Positions 35,918-46,076 of a stretch of 64,000 nt of DNA are shown here, in pieces. The notes below the pieces were generated by a model. That model was not told where the DNA came from. It worked only from the letters and a program-made list of their open reading frames with translations, and ran no database searches. The position numbers and the translations under genes are program-made. Position 1 is the first letter of the stretch, and each line of letters opens with the position of its first letter. The stretch is taken from positions 62,001 through 126,000 of the forward strand of contig CAWFOR010000016.1 of assembly GCA_963817485.1 (NCBI GenBank). Reading direction: 5' to 3'. The stretch is from Hyphomicrobium_A sp963817485 (lineage in GTDB: Bacteria > Pseudomonadota > Alphaproteobacteria > Rhizobiales > Hyphomicrobiaceae).

Positions 35918-38221
35918 TCAGGCCTGGTGGGCCGGGGGTTGTTGGCTGGGTGGGGGTGACGGCTCTGGCCGCGCCGGTACGCGCGCATCCTCCAGAGGCA
36001 GGGTTATGCGGATGAGGGCGCCGCCCGTGCGGCCGGGTGCGTCGGGTGCATCCTCGAGCGCGAGCGTGCCGCCGTGCTGCTCGGTGATCTTCTGCACCAT
36101 GGCGAGCCCGAGGCCGGTGCCCTTGTGGCCCTTGGTGGTGACGTACGGCTCGAGCAGGCGCGCGCGGTTCTGCTTGGGCAGGCCGATGCCATTGTCGATG
36201 ACCTCGATCGTCACCCGGTCTGACAACACCGTGACGGCGGTCTCGATACGCCCGCGCCAGCCGTTGGTCTTGGCGTGGGTCTCCTTGGCTGCCTCGACCG
36301 CCTCGCTGGCGTTCTTCACGAGATTGGTGACGGCGCGCGTGATGAGCCGGCGATCGAACGACATGAGCAGCGGCTTCTCGGGCAGCCGCAGCACGTATTG
36401 GATGTCGGGGTGGCCTTCGCGGAACAGCACGATCGGCTCCTGCACGGCGTGGCGCAGATCGTGGCGTCCGATCTCGGGCTTGGGCATGCGCGCAAACTCG
36501 GCGAACTCGTCGACCATGGACTTGAGGTCGCCGACCTGGCGCTCGATCGTCGACGTCAGCTTGTCGAACGTCTCGCGGTCGTGCGTGATGCTTTTCGCGT
36601 ACTTCTTGCGCAAGCGCTCGGCGGAAAGCTGGATCGGCGTCAGCGGGTTCTTGATCTCGTGTGCGATGCGGCGCGCGACGTCGGCCCAGGCTGCGGTGCG
36701 CTGGGCGACAACGAGATCGGTGACGTCATCGAAGGTCAGGACGGAGCCGACATCGCCGCCGCTGGCGCTCTCGCGCGTCACCATGACGGCGAACGTGCGC
36801 TCGTCTCCGCGCCGCTGATACGTCACCTCTTCCTGGGACCGCACCTTCAGCGTGTGCTCCTCTTTCTTGTCGAGGATGGCCGCAAACGCCGGCAGCACGT
36901 CCTTGAGCTTCTTGCCCACAAGCTCCGTGTCGGCGAGACCCAGAAGATCGACGGCGGCGCGGCTGACGAGCGTGATGCGATCCTGGCTGTCGAGGCCGAT
37001 GACGCCGGCCGAGACACCCGACAGCACCGCCTCCATGAAGTGGCGCCGCTCGAGCAACTGCTCGTTCGCTGTCACGAGCGCGTCGCGCTGGTGCTTCAGC
37101 TCGCGCGTCATGGTGTTGAACGTCTTCGATAGCCGCCGGAGATCGCCCTCCCCGCGCTTCTCGGGCAGCTCAACCATCAGGTTGCCCTTGGAGACCTCCT
37201 GCGCGCCGGCGATGAGACGGCGTATCGGAGCGACGAAGCGACCCGCAAACCACAAGCCGACCCAGATGGCGGCCAGCAGCGCCGTCATCGAGGTCATGAG
37301 GTACATGAGTCCGTGCGCGATCTTGAGCCCGCCGCGGGCTTTGCGCAGCCGGTTGAATTCGTCGACGTTTTGCGCGGTTAGTTGCAGGTGGTTCATCACC
37401 GTCGGGCTGACGCCGCGGGCGACGTAGAGAAACTTGCCAGGGTATTTCTCGAGCTTGGTCACCGCGGCAACCCGGTAGCTCTGAGCCGTCGGCATCAGCA
37501 GTGGCACCTGCCCCTCTTGGGCTTCCGCGATGGCCTGCGCGGAGGGCGCCTTGTACGTCAGCTTGGCGTTTTCGGTCGCCTCGACCACGGGGCTGCCATC
37601 ACGCTCGATGATGTAGGCGGCGGGAAGCTCGCGCAGGCCGGCCTGCACCATGACGAGGCGCTGCAGCTTGCTCGTATCTCCGCCGACGGAATCGGCTGCC
37701 GCGTCGAGGTCGCGCGCCATGTTGACGATATCGGTGCGGATCACCTGCCCATGCTCGTCGAGGTAGGCGGCGGCAACATCGAGCGAGCTCGATACGATCT
37801 CGCGCGTGCGGGTCGAGAACCAGCTGTCGAGCGAGCGCGAGAAGGTCACCGTGGCGCCGACCGCCAGCAGCAGCGTCGGCAGGGCCGCGATGACGCTGAA
37901 CAGCGCAACGATGCGGATGTGCAGCCGCGCGCCGGGGATGCGCTGGCGCCACGCACGCGCAAGGCCGATCACCTGCCAGGTGAGCAGCCCGATCATCGCG
38001 ACGATGAGCACGACGTTGACGAAGAGAACGATGAGGACGACCTCGCCGCGCGGCGGGATCGGCGTCAGGCCCGTGAGGATCAGGTAGGTCGCGAACGCGG
38101 ACACGAGCGAGAGGAAGACGATGCCTGCGCCGATGCGCACCGCCCGGTCGCCCGGGTTGAGGGCCGAGGGGCCATCACCCAGGTCAGGACGTCGCTGCGG
38201 GGCAACGTATGCGTCCGGCAT
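35918..38221 (-). CDS. ntrY: Sensor histidine kinase NtrY
   Basis: 767-residue membrane sensor kinase for nitrogen/redox control. Three helices lie in the first 125 residues, then a periplasmic domain to about 300, another helix (MTSMTALLAAIWVGLWFAG), HAMP (FVAPIRRLIAGAQEVSKGN), a PAS domain near 400-490, and the kinase core. The phosphoacceptor is about His521 in ARRIAHEIKNPLTPIQLSAE; the ATP site includes NLVKNASEAVE, VIDNGIGLPKQ and GTGLGLAMVQ. It forms a pair with ntrX and is separated from ntrC by 236 bases with palindromes. Confidence 0.96.
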   Translation of the reverse strand: MPDAYVAPQRRPDLGDGPSALNPGDRAVRIGAGIVFLSLVSAFATYLILTGLTPIPPRGEVVLIVLFVNVVLIVAMIGLLTWQVIGLARAWRQRIPGARLHIRIVALFSVIAALPTLLLAVGATVTFSRSLDSWFSTRTREIVSSSLDVAAAYLDEHGQVIRTDIVNMARDLDAAADSVGGDTSKLQRLVMVQAGLRELPAAYIIERDGSPVVEATENAKLTYKAPSAQAIAEAQEGQVPLLMPTAQSYRVAAVTKLEKYPGKFLYVARGVSPTVMNHLQLTAQNVDEFNRLRKARGGLKIAHGLMYLMTSMTALLAAIWVGLWFAGRFVAPIRRLIAGAQEVSKGNLMVELPEKRGEGDLRRLSKTFNTMTRELKHQRDALVTANEQLLERRHFMEAVLSGVSAGVIGLDSQDRITLVSRAAVDLLGLADTELVGKKLKDVLPAFAAILDKKEEHTLKVRSQEEVTYQRRGDERTFAVMVTRESASGGDVGSVLTFDDVTDLVVAQRTAAWADVARRIAHEIKNPLTPIQLSAERLRKKYAKSITHDRETFDKLTSTIERQVGDLKSMVDEFAEFARMPKPEIGRHDLRHAVQEPIVLFREGHPDIQYVLRLPEKPLLMSFDRRLITRAVTNLVKNASEAVEAAKETHAKTNGWRGRIETAVTVLSDRVTIEVIDNGIGLPKQNRARLLEPYVTTKGHKGTGLGLAMVQKITEQHGGTLALEDAPDAPGRTGGALIRITLPLEDARVPARPEPSPPPSQQPPAHQA

Positions 38222-38325
38222 CGATACGAGCTCTTAAGTTCAGGGACGGACTAAGAGTCCCGGTTGTCGCTCAGAGGTCACGGGTGCACGGGAAAAGCGA
38301 TGCCCGCGGGGTGTCGAAGTGGCTA

Positions 38326-38450
38326 TCGGCTAGCCGACCGTACCAAAACAACAGACTGTGACATTTTCGCGACGTGTCCGATGGGTAACGCAAGTTGATG
38401 CATGAGGCAAGCGACGACCGCTTGTCGTTGTAAATCAAGGCGTCAACTTG
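38326..38450. promoter_or_regulatory. Palindromes between ntrC and ntrY
   Basis: The 236-base gap holds a perfect 12-bp palindrome TCGGCTAGCCGA (38326-38337) and a nested structure right after the ntrC stop: CAAGTTGA (38391-38398) pairs with TCAACTTG (38443-38450), enclosing CAAGCG-ACGAC-CGCTTG (38408-38424). No T-run follows on the minus strand. The first may be an operator for ntrYX, the second an attenuator or partial terminator for ntrBC. Confidence 0.45.
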
Positions 38451-38457
38451 ATGGAGG

Positions 38458-39906
<1,449 letters not shown>

Positions 39907-39909
39907 GTC

Positions 39910-41058
39910 CTACCTCGGGCTCGAGCGGTGTTTTGGGTTGGGCGCGCGCTCTTGCATGGGCAAGAGGACGCGAAAGACGGTGCGGGCGGCCTCGCTGTCG
40001 CATTCGATGATGCCGCCATGGTCGTTGATGATCTTGGCGACGAGCGCGAGGCCGAGCCCGGTCCCGTAGGGCTTTGTGGTGACGAAGGGATCGAACATAT
40101 GCTCCTTCAGGTGATCGGGAACGCCCGGCCCGTTGTCCTCGATCTGGATCATCAGCGGCAGGCTGATGCGGGTGTCCGCACCCTGCATCGACAGGCGGAC
40201 ACCCGGCCGAAACGAGGTCTGCATGACGATGCGGCCCTGCTGCTTGTTGTCACCGATCGCTTCCGCCGCGTTCTTGGCGAGGTTCAAAAAGGCCTGCACA
40301 AGCTTGTCGCGATTGCCGGGAACGGGCGGCAGCGAAGGATCGTAGTCCTCGGTGATGCGGATGCCGCGTGCAAAGCCCGTCTCCGAGATCCGACGCACGT
40401 GCTCGAGCACGTCGTGGATGTTGACGGGCTCCTTCGCGAGCGGACGCTCGTCGCCGAACACTTCCATGCGGTCGACGAGGTTGCGGATGCGGTCGGTCTC
40501 CGAGCAGATGAGCTGGGTCAGCGCCCGATCGTCGTCCGACAGGCCGGATTCGAGAAGCTGGGCGGCGCCGCGGATGCCCGAGAGCGGGTTCTTGATCTCG
40601 TGCGCGAGCACGGAGGCGAGGCCGGAGGCGGAGCGCGCGGCAGCGCGATGCGTCAACTGCCGCTCGATCATCTGCGCCATGTTGCGTTGCTGCAGCATCA
40701 GCACGACGAGGCCGGGCTGATCGGCGAACGGGCCGCCGTAGACATCGACGAGCCGCGGGGCGGGAAACTTCTGGCCCGCGACCTCGACGCTGTATTCGTT
40801 GACGGTCGAGTCTCCCCTGCGCACCTGATCCACCAGCGCCAGCAGCGGGGAGCCAAAGGCGAGCAGATCGTCGAGGCGCACGCGCTTTAGGAGCGCAATG
40901 CCGGTCGAGAGGAAGGCTTCGGCCGCGGCGTTCGCGTAGACGATGCGGTTCTCGTCCGCCAGCACGAGGATCGGATGCGGGAGGGCGCCGAGCAGCAGGT
41001 CGTGCTCGACCGGACGACGCGCGGGGGCCGCAGCGCGGGCGGTGGCGGTCTTGCTCAT
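39910..41058 (-). CDS. ntrB: Nitrogen sensor kinase NtrB
   Basis: 382-residue cytosolic histidine kinase/phosphatase acting on NtrC under PII control. ATG 41058 overlaps the dusB stop as ATGA, which fixes the start. A PAS domain covers about residues 20-130 (LPHPILVLADENRIVYANAA), His153 is in ASVLAHEIKNPLSGIRGAAQ, then FLNLAKNAAEAIGD, IEDNGPGVPDHL and YGTGLGLALVAKI form the ATP site. Confidence 0.96.
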   Translation of the reverse strand: MSKTATARAAAPARRPVEHDLLLGALPHPILVLADENRIVYANAAAEAFLSTGIALLKRVRLDDLLAFGSPLLALVDQVRRGDSTVNEYSVEVAGQKFPAPRLVDVYGGPFADQPGLVVLMLQQRNMAQMIERQLTHRAAARSASGLASVLAHEIKNPLSGIRGAAQLLESGLSDDDRALTQLICSETDRIRNLVDRMEVFGDERPLAKEPVNIHDVLEHVRRISETGFARGIRITEDYDPSLPPVPGNRDKLVQAFLNLAKNAAEAIGDNKQQGRIVMQTSFRPGVRLSMQGADTRISLPLMIQIEDNGPGVPDHLKEHMFDPFVTTKPYGTGLGLALVAKIINDHGGIIECDSEAARTVFRVLLPMQERAPNPKHRSSPR

Positions 41059-42059
41059 GCTGCGGCCTCGCAGCTGTCCGCGTAAAAGTGTGCGAGCCCC
41101 TGCAGCACATGCGGCGCGCTCTCGTCGGTGCACAGGCGCCTGCGCCAGGCTTTTACCGTCTCCGCCGCGCGGCCGCTCTTTTCCAGATACCAGCCGATGT
41201 GCTTGCGCGCGTTGCGCAAGCCGAGCCCCGTGCCGTAGTGCGACAGCATGCTTTCGACGTGCTCGCGCGCGATGCGGCCCTGCACCTCGAGCGGTGGAGG
41301 AGCGGGCATGCGGCCGGACGCGAGATAGGCTGCGACGTGCCCCGGCAGCCAGGGCGCGCCATAGGCGCCGCGGCCGATCATGACGCCCGACGCACCGGAT
41401 GCGTCCAGTGCCTCGCGCGCGTCGTCGGCCGTGCCGATGTCGCCATTGACGATGACGGGGATGGCAACCGCGCTCGTCACTTCTTTAACGGCGGTCCAAT
41501 CGGCGCGACCCTTGAAGAACTGGCAACGCGTGCGGCCGTGCACGGTGATGAGCTGCACACCCGCTGTCTCGGCACGCTGCGCCAGCTCGGCGGCGTTGCG
41601 GCTCTTCTCGTCCCAGCCAAGCCGCATCTTGAGCGTCACGGGCACACGGACGGCGCGCACCACCGCGGCGATGAGGCTCAGCGCATGATCGAGATCGCGC
41701 ATGAGGGCGCTGCCCGAGAGCTTCCCCGTCACCTCGCGCGCGGGGCAACCCATGTTGATATCGACGACATCGGCGCCGAGCCCTTCCGCGATGCGGGCAC
41801 CCTCCTCCATCCAGCGGCTCTCGCGCCCGACGAGCTGGATGACGAACGGCTTGAGGTCGGCGCCGGAAGCACGCCGCACCACGTCGGCGCGTTGGCGCAC
41901 GAGCTCCTCGCACGCCACCATTTCGGACACGACCAAGCCCGCTCCGAGCCGGTGTGCGAGCCGGCGAAACGGGAGGTCGGTCACGCCCGTCATGGGGGCG
42001 AGGAATACGGCGTTCGGCACGGGCAGACGGCCGATCTTGAGGGCGGCAGCAGCGAACAT
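41055..42059 (-). CDS. dusB: tRNA-dihydrouridine synthase DusB (NifR3)
   Basis: 334-residue FMN enzyme reducing uridines in tRNA, first gene of the dusB-ntrB-ntrC operon, the arrangement that gave it the name nifR3. FLAPMTGVTDLPFRRLAHRLG, the catalytic Cys in DINMGCPAREVTGK, LKMRLGWDE, ITVHGRTRCQFFKG and VNGDIGTADDARE are all typical. GGGAG precedes the start; an inverted repeat lies just upstream of that. Confidence 0.95.
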   Translation of the reverse strand: MFAAAALKIGRLPVPNAVFLAPMTGVTDLPFRRLAHRLGAGLVVSEMVACEELVRQRADVVRRASGADLKPFVIQLVGRESRWMEEGARIAEGLGADVVDINMGCPAREVTGKLSGSALMRDLDHALSLIAAVVRAVRVPVTLKMRLGWDEKSRNAAELAQRAETAGVQLITVHGRTRCQFFKGRADWTAVKEVTSAVAIPVIVNGDIGTADDAREALDASGASGVMIGRGAYGAPWLPGHVAAYLASGRMPAPPPLEVQGRIAREHVESMLSHYGTGLGLRNARKHIGWYLEKSGRAAETVKAWRRRLCTDESAPHVLQGLAHFYADSCEAAA

Positions 42060-42081
42060 TCTTACGGGGATCTCCCGAGAA

Positions 42082-42100
42082 TTGCCTACGGATTAGGCAA
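42082..42100. promoter_or_regulatory. Perfect 19-bp inverted repeat before dusB
   Basis: TTGCCTA-CGGAT-TAGGCAA: two perfect 7-base arms around a 5-base spacer, 22 bases upstream of the dusB start and just beyond its ribosome site. It has the look of a dimeric regulator operator, and would control dusB-ntrB-ntrC. A second small inverted repeat, TTCGC-AAGC-GCGAA, is at 42149-42162 in the same divergent gap. Confidence 0.5.
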
Positions 42101-42239
42101 CATGAGAAGGTGCCCTTGATTTGGGCAGTTTAGGGGTAAGCCATTTATTTCGCAAGCGCGAACAATGCGCGTCCACATTGCTCACGGCGCGGCAGCCGTC
42201 TAAGCAAAGCGGGGCTTTTCCCCTCGGCTTTGGGCGGCA

Positions 42240-43424
42240 ATGGCAACGACGGTAGCAGTAATTGTGGCGGGTGGCCGGGGCGAACGGCTGCAGGGCCCGA
42301 GCGATATTCCGAAGCAGTATCTCCCACTTGGCGGCGCGCCGGTGCTTGCCCATTCGCTGCGAGTTCTGGCCAATCACCCCCAGATCGAACGGACCCAGGT
42401 CGTCATCAACCCGAGTGACCGGGACCGCTACGAGGCGGCGGCGGGGCCGTTTGCCGCACGCCTGGCGGGCCCCGTCCCTGGAGGACCGACGCGGCAGGAG
42501 TCCGTCCGCCACGGTCTCGAGGCGCTGGAGGTCCTGGCGCCGAAGCGTGTGCTGATCCACGACGCTGCCCGCCCCTTCCTGACCGCCGACCTCGTGACGC
42601 GCCTCCTGGCGGCGCTCGACGACCACCAGGGCGCCATCGCCGCCGAGCCGGTCGCCGACACGCTGAAGCGCGCCGGCGCCGATGGCCTCGTCGCCGAGAC
42701 GGTCGACCGCGCCAACCTGTGGCGCGCGCAGACGCCGCAAGCCTTTCGCTTCGCCGATATTCTCTCCGCGCACCGCAACGCTGCCGCGGCGGGGAAGGAG
42801 GGCTTCACGGACGATGCGGGGCTCGCCGAGTGGGCCGGGCTCCCCGTTCAACTCGTGCCGAGCTCGGGCAACAACATGAAGCTGACGACGCGCGAGGACT
42901 TCACGCTCGCCGAGCGGTTGCTGGGCGGAACCCGGCCCCTGCTCGAGCCGCGCAACGGCAGCGGCTTTGACGTGCACGCCTTCGCGCCCGGCGATCACGT
43001 CTGGCTGTGCGGGGTCAGCATTCCCCACACCCAGCGCCTCGAGGGCCACTCGGACGCGGATGTGGCGCTCCACGCGCTGACCGATGCGATCCTCGGCGCC
43101 ATCGGCGACGGCGACATCGGCGAGCACTTTCCCCCGAGCGACGCGGCCTGGCGCGGCGCCCCATCGCGTATCTTCTTGGAGGATGCGCTGCACCGCGTGC
43201 AGGCGCTGGGCGGCCGCATCGCCAACGTCGACGTGACGATTCTGTGCGAGGCACCGAAGATTGCGCCGCACCGCGAGGTCATGCGGCGGTCGATCGCGTT
43301 AATGTTGCAGATCGATCTCAACCGCGTCGGCGTGAAGGCCACGACCATGGAGGGCCTCGGCTTCGTCGGCCGCCGCGAAGGGATCGCCGCCCTCGCCAAC
43401 GCACTGGTTCTGCTGCCGGCTTGA
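42240..43424 (+). CDS. ispDF: Bifunctional isoprenoid enzyme IspD/IspF
   Basis: 394-residue fusion of two enzymes of the non-mevalonate pathway. IspD (residues 1 to about 230) makes CDP-methylerythritol: AVIVAGGRGERLQGPSDIPK, RVLIHDAARPFLTADLV. IspF (from about 235) makes the cyclic diphosphate: SGFDVHAFAPGDHVWLCGV with Asp-x-His metal ligands, GHSDADVALHALTDAILGAI, and VGVKATTMEGLGFVGRREGI. The middle enzyme IspE acts between the two in the pathway. The fusion is common in Alphaproteobacteria. Confidence 0.96.
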   Translation: MATTVAVIVAGGRGERLQGPSDIPKQYLPLGGAPVLAHSLRVLANHPQIERTQVVINPSDRDRYEAAAGPFAARLAGPVPGGPTRQESVRHGLEALEVLAPKRVLIHDAARPFLTADLVTRLLAALDDHQGAIAAEPVADTLKRAGADGLVAETVDRANLWRAQTPQAFRFADILSAHRNAAAAGKEGFTDDAGLAEWAGLPVQLVPSSGNNMKLTTREDFTLAERLLGGTRPLLEPRNGSGFDVHAFAPGDHVWLCGVSIPHTQRLEGHSDADVALHALTDAILGAIGDGDIGEHFPPSDAAWRGAPSRIFLEDALHRVQALGGRIANVDVTILCEAPKIAPHREVMRRSIALMLQIDLNRVGVKATTMEGLGFVGRREGIAALANALVLLPA

Positions 43425-43542
43425 GCTTCGCCCCTGCCGCTAGAGTTTTCCCCGACCGAGACTCGTTGACCCCTGCGACAGAATCGCGGCATCAAGCGAT
43501 GGGGGTTGTATCACCACAAACTGCAGCAAGGCGGGGGCCGAC

Positions 43543-44031
43543 ATGAACGTCATGACACACACGCTCGAGCGAAAGCCGGCGGAGAGCGCCAGCATCGCCG
43601 ACATTGCCGAGATGACTGCGGGTTCCTGCGTTGCGACGCGCGTGCGCCAACTGTCGCGCATCGTGACGCGCGTCTACGACGACGCCATGCGTCCGTTGGG
43701 CATCACGGCGAGCCAATACACGCTGCTCGCGCAGCTCGCTGCGCGCGACGCCATCACCGCGGTCGAGATCGGGCACGAGCTCGACATCGAGAAGTCGACG
43801 CTCTCGCGCAACCTGAAGCGTCTGCTCGCGCTGGGTCACATCAACATGGACCCGCCGGCGGGGCGGCGCGGACGTGGCCTGCATCTCACCGGCAAGGGCC
43901 AAACCGTACTAAAGGATGCCTTCCCGATCTGGCAGGATGCGCAGAAGCGCACGGTCTCCGCCATGGGCGCGGAGAGCCGCAACATGCTCGACAGCCTGCT
44001 GCACGAGGCCGAGAAGCTCGCGCCGATTTGA
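43543..44031 (+). CDS. MarR family transcriptional regulator
   Basis: 162-residue winged-helix regulator. RVRQLSRIVTRVYDDAMRPL is helix 1, then GITASQYTLLAQLAARDAIT, the recognition helix region LDIEKSTLSRNLKRLLALGH and the wing PPAGRRGRGLHLTGKG, as in MarR. The ligand is not predictable. It is transcribed with ispDF and the cinA-like gene, with 118 bases before it; no matching operator can be assigned by eye. Confidence 0.88.
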   Translation: MNVMTHTLERKPAESASIADIAEMTAGSCVATRVRQLSRIVTRVYDDAMRPLGITASQYTLLAQLAARDAITAVEIGHELDIEKSTLSRNLKRLLALGHINMDPPAGRRGRGLHLTGKGQTVLKDAFPIWQDAQKRTVSAMGAESRNMLDSLLHEAEKLAPI

Positions 44032-44095
44032 CGCCTGCACCTGCCTGCAAGACAGTACGACCGCATCGTCGGCCCGCGGTTGATTGTCTTGCTGC

Positions 44096-44611
44096 ATGAG
44101 CGCGCTATTCCCTGTTGACCTCGTCCACGACGCCGAGGCGCTGCTCGCGGAGCTGAAGCGCCTCGGTTTTCGTTTGGCAACGGCCGAGAGCTGCACCGGC
44201 GGCCTGCTGGCCGGGCTTTTGACCGAGATCGCAGGCTCCTCCGCCGTCTTCGAGCGCGGCTTTGTCACCTATTCCAACTCCGCCAAGTCCGAGCTGATCG
44301 GCGTGCCCCCGGCTCTCCTAGAGCGGCACGGTGCCGTCAGCGAGGAGGTTGCCCGCGCCATGGCCGAGGGCGCGTTAGCTCACGCCCCCGTCGACGTGGC
44401 GGTTTCGGTCACCGGGATCGCCGGGCCCGATGGCGGCTCGCCGGACAAGCCCGTGGGGCTCGTCTATTTCGCAGCGGCACCGAGGGGGCGCCCGACGCTG
44501 GTGCGCGAATGCCGCTTCGGAAGCGTCGGCCGCACTGCGATCCGCCTCTCCAGCGTCCGGAGCGCGATGGAGCTGGCGCGGCAGGCGGTCTCAGCGACAG
44601 GTCGTCATTAG
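44096..44611 (+). CDS. CinA-family nicotinamide-nucleotide amidohydrolase
   Basis: 171-residue single-domain protein of the CinA C-terminal/PncC type, which deamidates NMN in NAD recycling. RLATAESCTGGLLAGLLTEI, FVTYSNSAKSELIGVP and VSVTGIAGPDGGSPDKPVG are the conserved blocks. The N-terminal MoCF-like domain of full CinA is absent. Start ATG 44096; a TTG at 44084 is possible. It sits in the usual ispDF-cinA-ratA-lipA context. Confidence 0.9.
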   Translation: MSALFPVDLVHDAEALLAELKRLGFRLATAESCTGGLLAGLLTEIAGSSAVFERGFVTYSNSAKSELIGVPPALLERHGAVSEEVARAMAEGALAHAPVDVAVSVTGIAGPDGGSPDKPVGLVYFAAAPRGRPTLVRECRFGSVGRTAIRLSSVRSAMELARQAVSATGRH

Positions 44612-44642
44612 GCGTTTTCCGGATCGCGCCCTATGCTCTAGC

Positions 44643-45428
44643 ATGCGCATCCGTCCGCTCACGGCCTGCCTAGCCTTCCTTGCCGCTTGCATGCCCGCGC
44701 TCGCCGCCGACGTATCGGTCCACGACATGACCACGTCGCTCTATCACGCAGACGCAGCCCACCCCGCCGATTTCAGCCACCGCAATCTGCGCGACCTCGA
44801 CATGAGCGGGCTCGACTTCAAGGGCGCCAAGCTTGCCGGCAGCGATCTCTTCGGTGCCGATCTCTCGGGCGCCGACCTCTCGAAAGTTGACTTGAGCGCT
44901 GCGCGCCTCGACCGCGTCGTCATCATCGGCGCGCGCTTCGACGGCGCCAACCTCGCCGGCGCTAGCCTGCTGCGCCCCTCCAACTTCTCGACGCTCGCCG
45001 CCTTGCCGAGCGAGGCCGCAAGCTTCGCCAATGCGGATTTGCACGGCGCCAAGATGTTCGGCCGCTTCACCCGCGCCAATTTCAGGGGCGCCAATCTCGA
45101 TGGCGCCACGCTTGCCCCGTTCGGACGCACCGGCTTCATCGAGCACCTGTGGCGCACCGATCTCCTGGGCGCCGATCTCTCGCAGGCGACGCTCGCCGGC
45201 GCCGATCTGACCTACACGCTGCTCGCGTTCTCAAACCTGCGTGGCGCCAATCTAACGGGTGCCATCCTCAAGCGGGCCGATCTCTCGGGCGCGGACCTCA
45301 CAGGCGCCGACCTGACGGGCGCAGATCTCACCGACGCCGACCTCGAGGGTGCCGTGCTCAAGAACGTGCGCGGGCTCGACACCGCGGCGCTTGCGCGTGC
45401 GCGCAACGCCGGGAAGGTGATCCGCTAG
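44643..45428 (+). CDS. Secreted pentapeptide-repeat protein
   Basis: 261 residues: a signal peptide (MRIRPLTACLAFLAACMPALAA) followed by many A(D/N)LxG repeats, e.g. ANFRGANLDGATLAPFG, ADLSGADLTGADLTGADL. These stack as a right-handed quadrilateral beta-helix, with two or three interruptions (near residues 115-130 and 160-175). Role unknown; exported members are often structural or binding proteins. It is followed by a palindromic repeat element. Confidence 0.85.
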   Translation: MRIRPLTACLAFLAACMPALAADVSVHDMTTSLYHADAAHPADFSHRNLRDLDMSGLDFKGAKLAGSDLFGADLSGADLSKVDLSAARLDRVVIIGARFDGANLAGASLLRPSNFSTLAALPSEAASFANADLHGAKMFGRFTRANFRGANLDGATLAPFGRTGFIEHLWRTDLLGADLSQATLAGADLTYTLLAFSNLRGANLTGAILKRADLSGADLTGADLTGADLTDADLEGAVLKNVRGLDTAALARARNAGKVIR

Positions 45429-45436
45429 CCAAGGCA

Positions 45437-45545
45437 CCCCCTCACCCTCGACACCGGCTTGACGCCGGCGTCGCGACCTCTCCCCAATGGGGAGAGGTCG
45501 GCGTGTGTATGCGAAGCATCGCTTTGCATGCACGCCGGGTGAGGG
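45437..45545. repeat. Dispersed palindromic repeat, copy 1
   Basis: An intergenic repeat bounded by CCCCTCACCC and GGGTGAGGG. Inside are ACCTCTCCCC-AATG-GGGAGAGGT, a long hairpin, and an arm with ATGCGAAGC...GCTTTGCAT. It lies between the convergent pentapeptide-repeat gene and ratA. Similar elements are at 53,039-53,177 and 61,863-62,036. Confidence 0.8.
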
Positions 45546-45567
45546 CACGTGCCCTCGGGCTGGGCGG

Positions 45568-46047
45568 TTAGTCCTTGCGCGCGGCCGCAATGCGGGTAGG
45601 CGCGTCGTAGAGCGCATGCGCGCGTGCCTCGAAGGCAGCGGTGTATTTGCGCACGGCCTTGTCGAAGACAGCTCCCATGAGCAGCGCCAGCACGCGCGAG
45701 GAGAACGCGTAGTCGATGAAGAAGTCGATGTGCGACCCGCCGTCGGGAGCGGCGCGGAAGCGCCAGCGGTTGTCGAGGTGGCTGAACGGCCCGTCGAGAT
45801 AGGCGACGCGGATCTCGCCTTGCTCGGGGCGCAGCGTGACGCGGCTGGTGAAGGATTCGCGGATGGCGCGGTAGCCCACCGTCATGGTCGCGACAAGCAC
45901 GGTCTCGCCGCCCTTCGCCTCGCGCGAGCGCACGATAAGCCCCTCGCACAGCGGCAGGAACTGCGGGTAGCGCTCGACGTCGGCCACCACGTCGAACATC
46001 TGCCTTGCCGTGAAGGGAACGCGGCGGGTCGTCTCGAAGCTCGGCAA
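45568..46047 (-). CDS. ratA: RatA/Coq10-type START domain protein
   Basis: 159-residue protein of the polyketide cyclase/START group. TTRRVPFTARQMFDVVADVE, RYPQFLPLCEG, IRESFTSRVTLRPE and FFIDYAFSSRVLALLMG are typical for RatA/Coq10. In eukaryotes and some bacteria Coq10 carries ubiquinone; the toxin role of RatA in E. coli is family knowledge and need not apply. It follows lipA by 29 bases, the usual alphaproteobacterial pair. Confidence 0.88.
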   Translation of the reverse strand: MPSFETTRRVPFTARQMFDVVADVERYPQFLPLCEGLIVRSREAKGGETVLVATMTVGYRAIRESFTSRVTLRPEQGEIRVAYLDGPFSHLDNRWRFRAAPDGGSHIDFFIDYAFSSRVLALLMGAVFDKAVRKYTAAFEARAHALYDAPTRIAAARKD

Positions 46048-46076
46048 GGTGTGGCGCTTCCTCGATGGCTCTGATG

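Noticed and set aside
45429..45560. Possible CRISPR unit or rho-independent terminator
   Set aside because: No regular spacers; the structure is a dispersed palindromic repeat with relatives at 53.0 and 61.9 kb.
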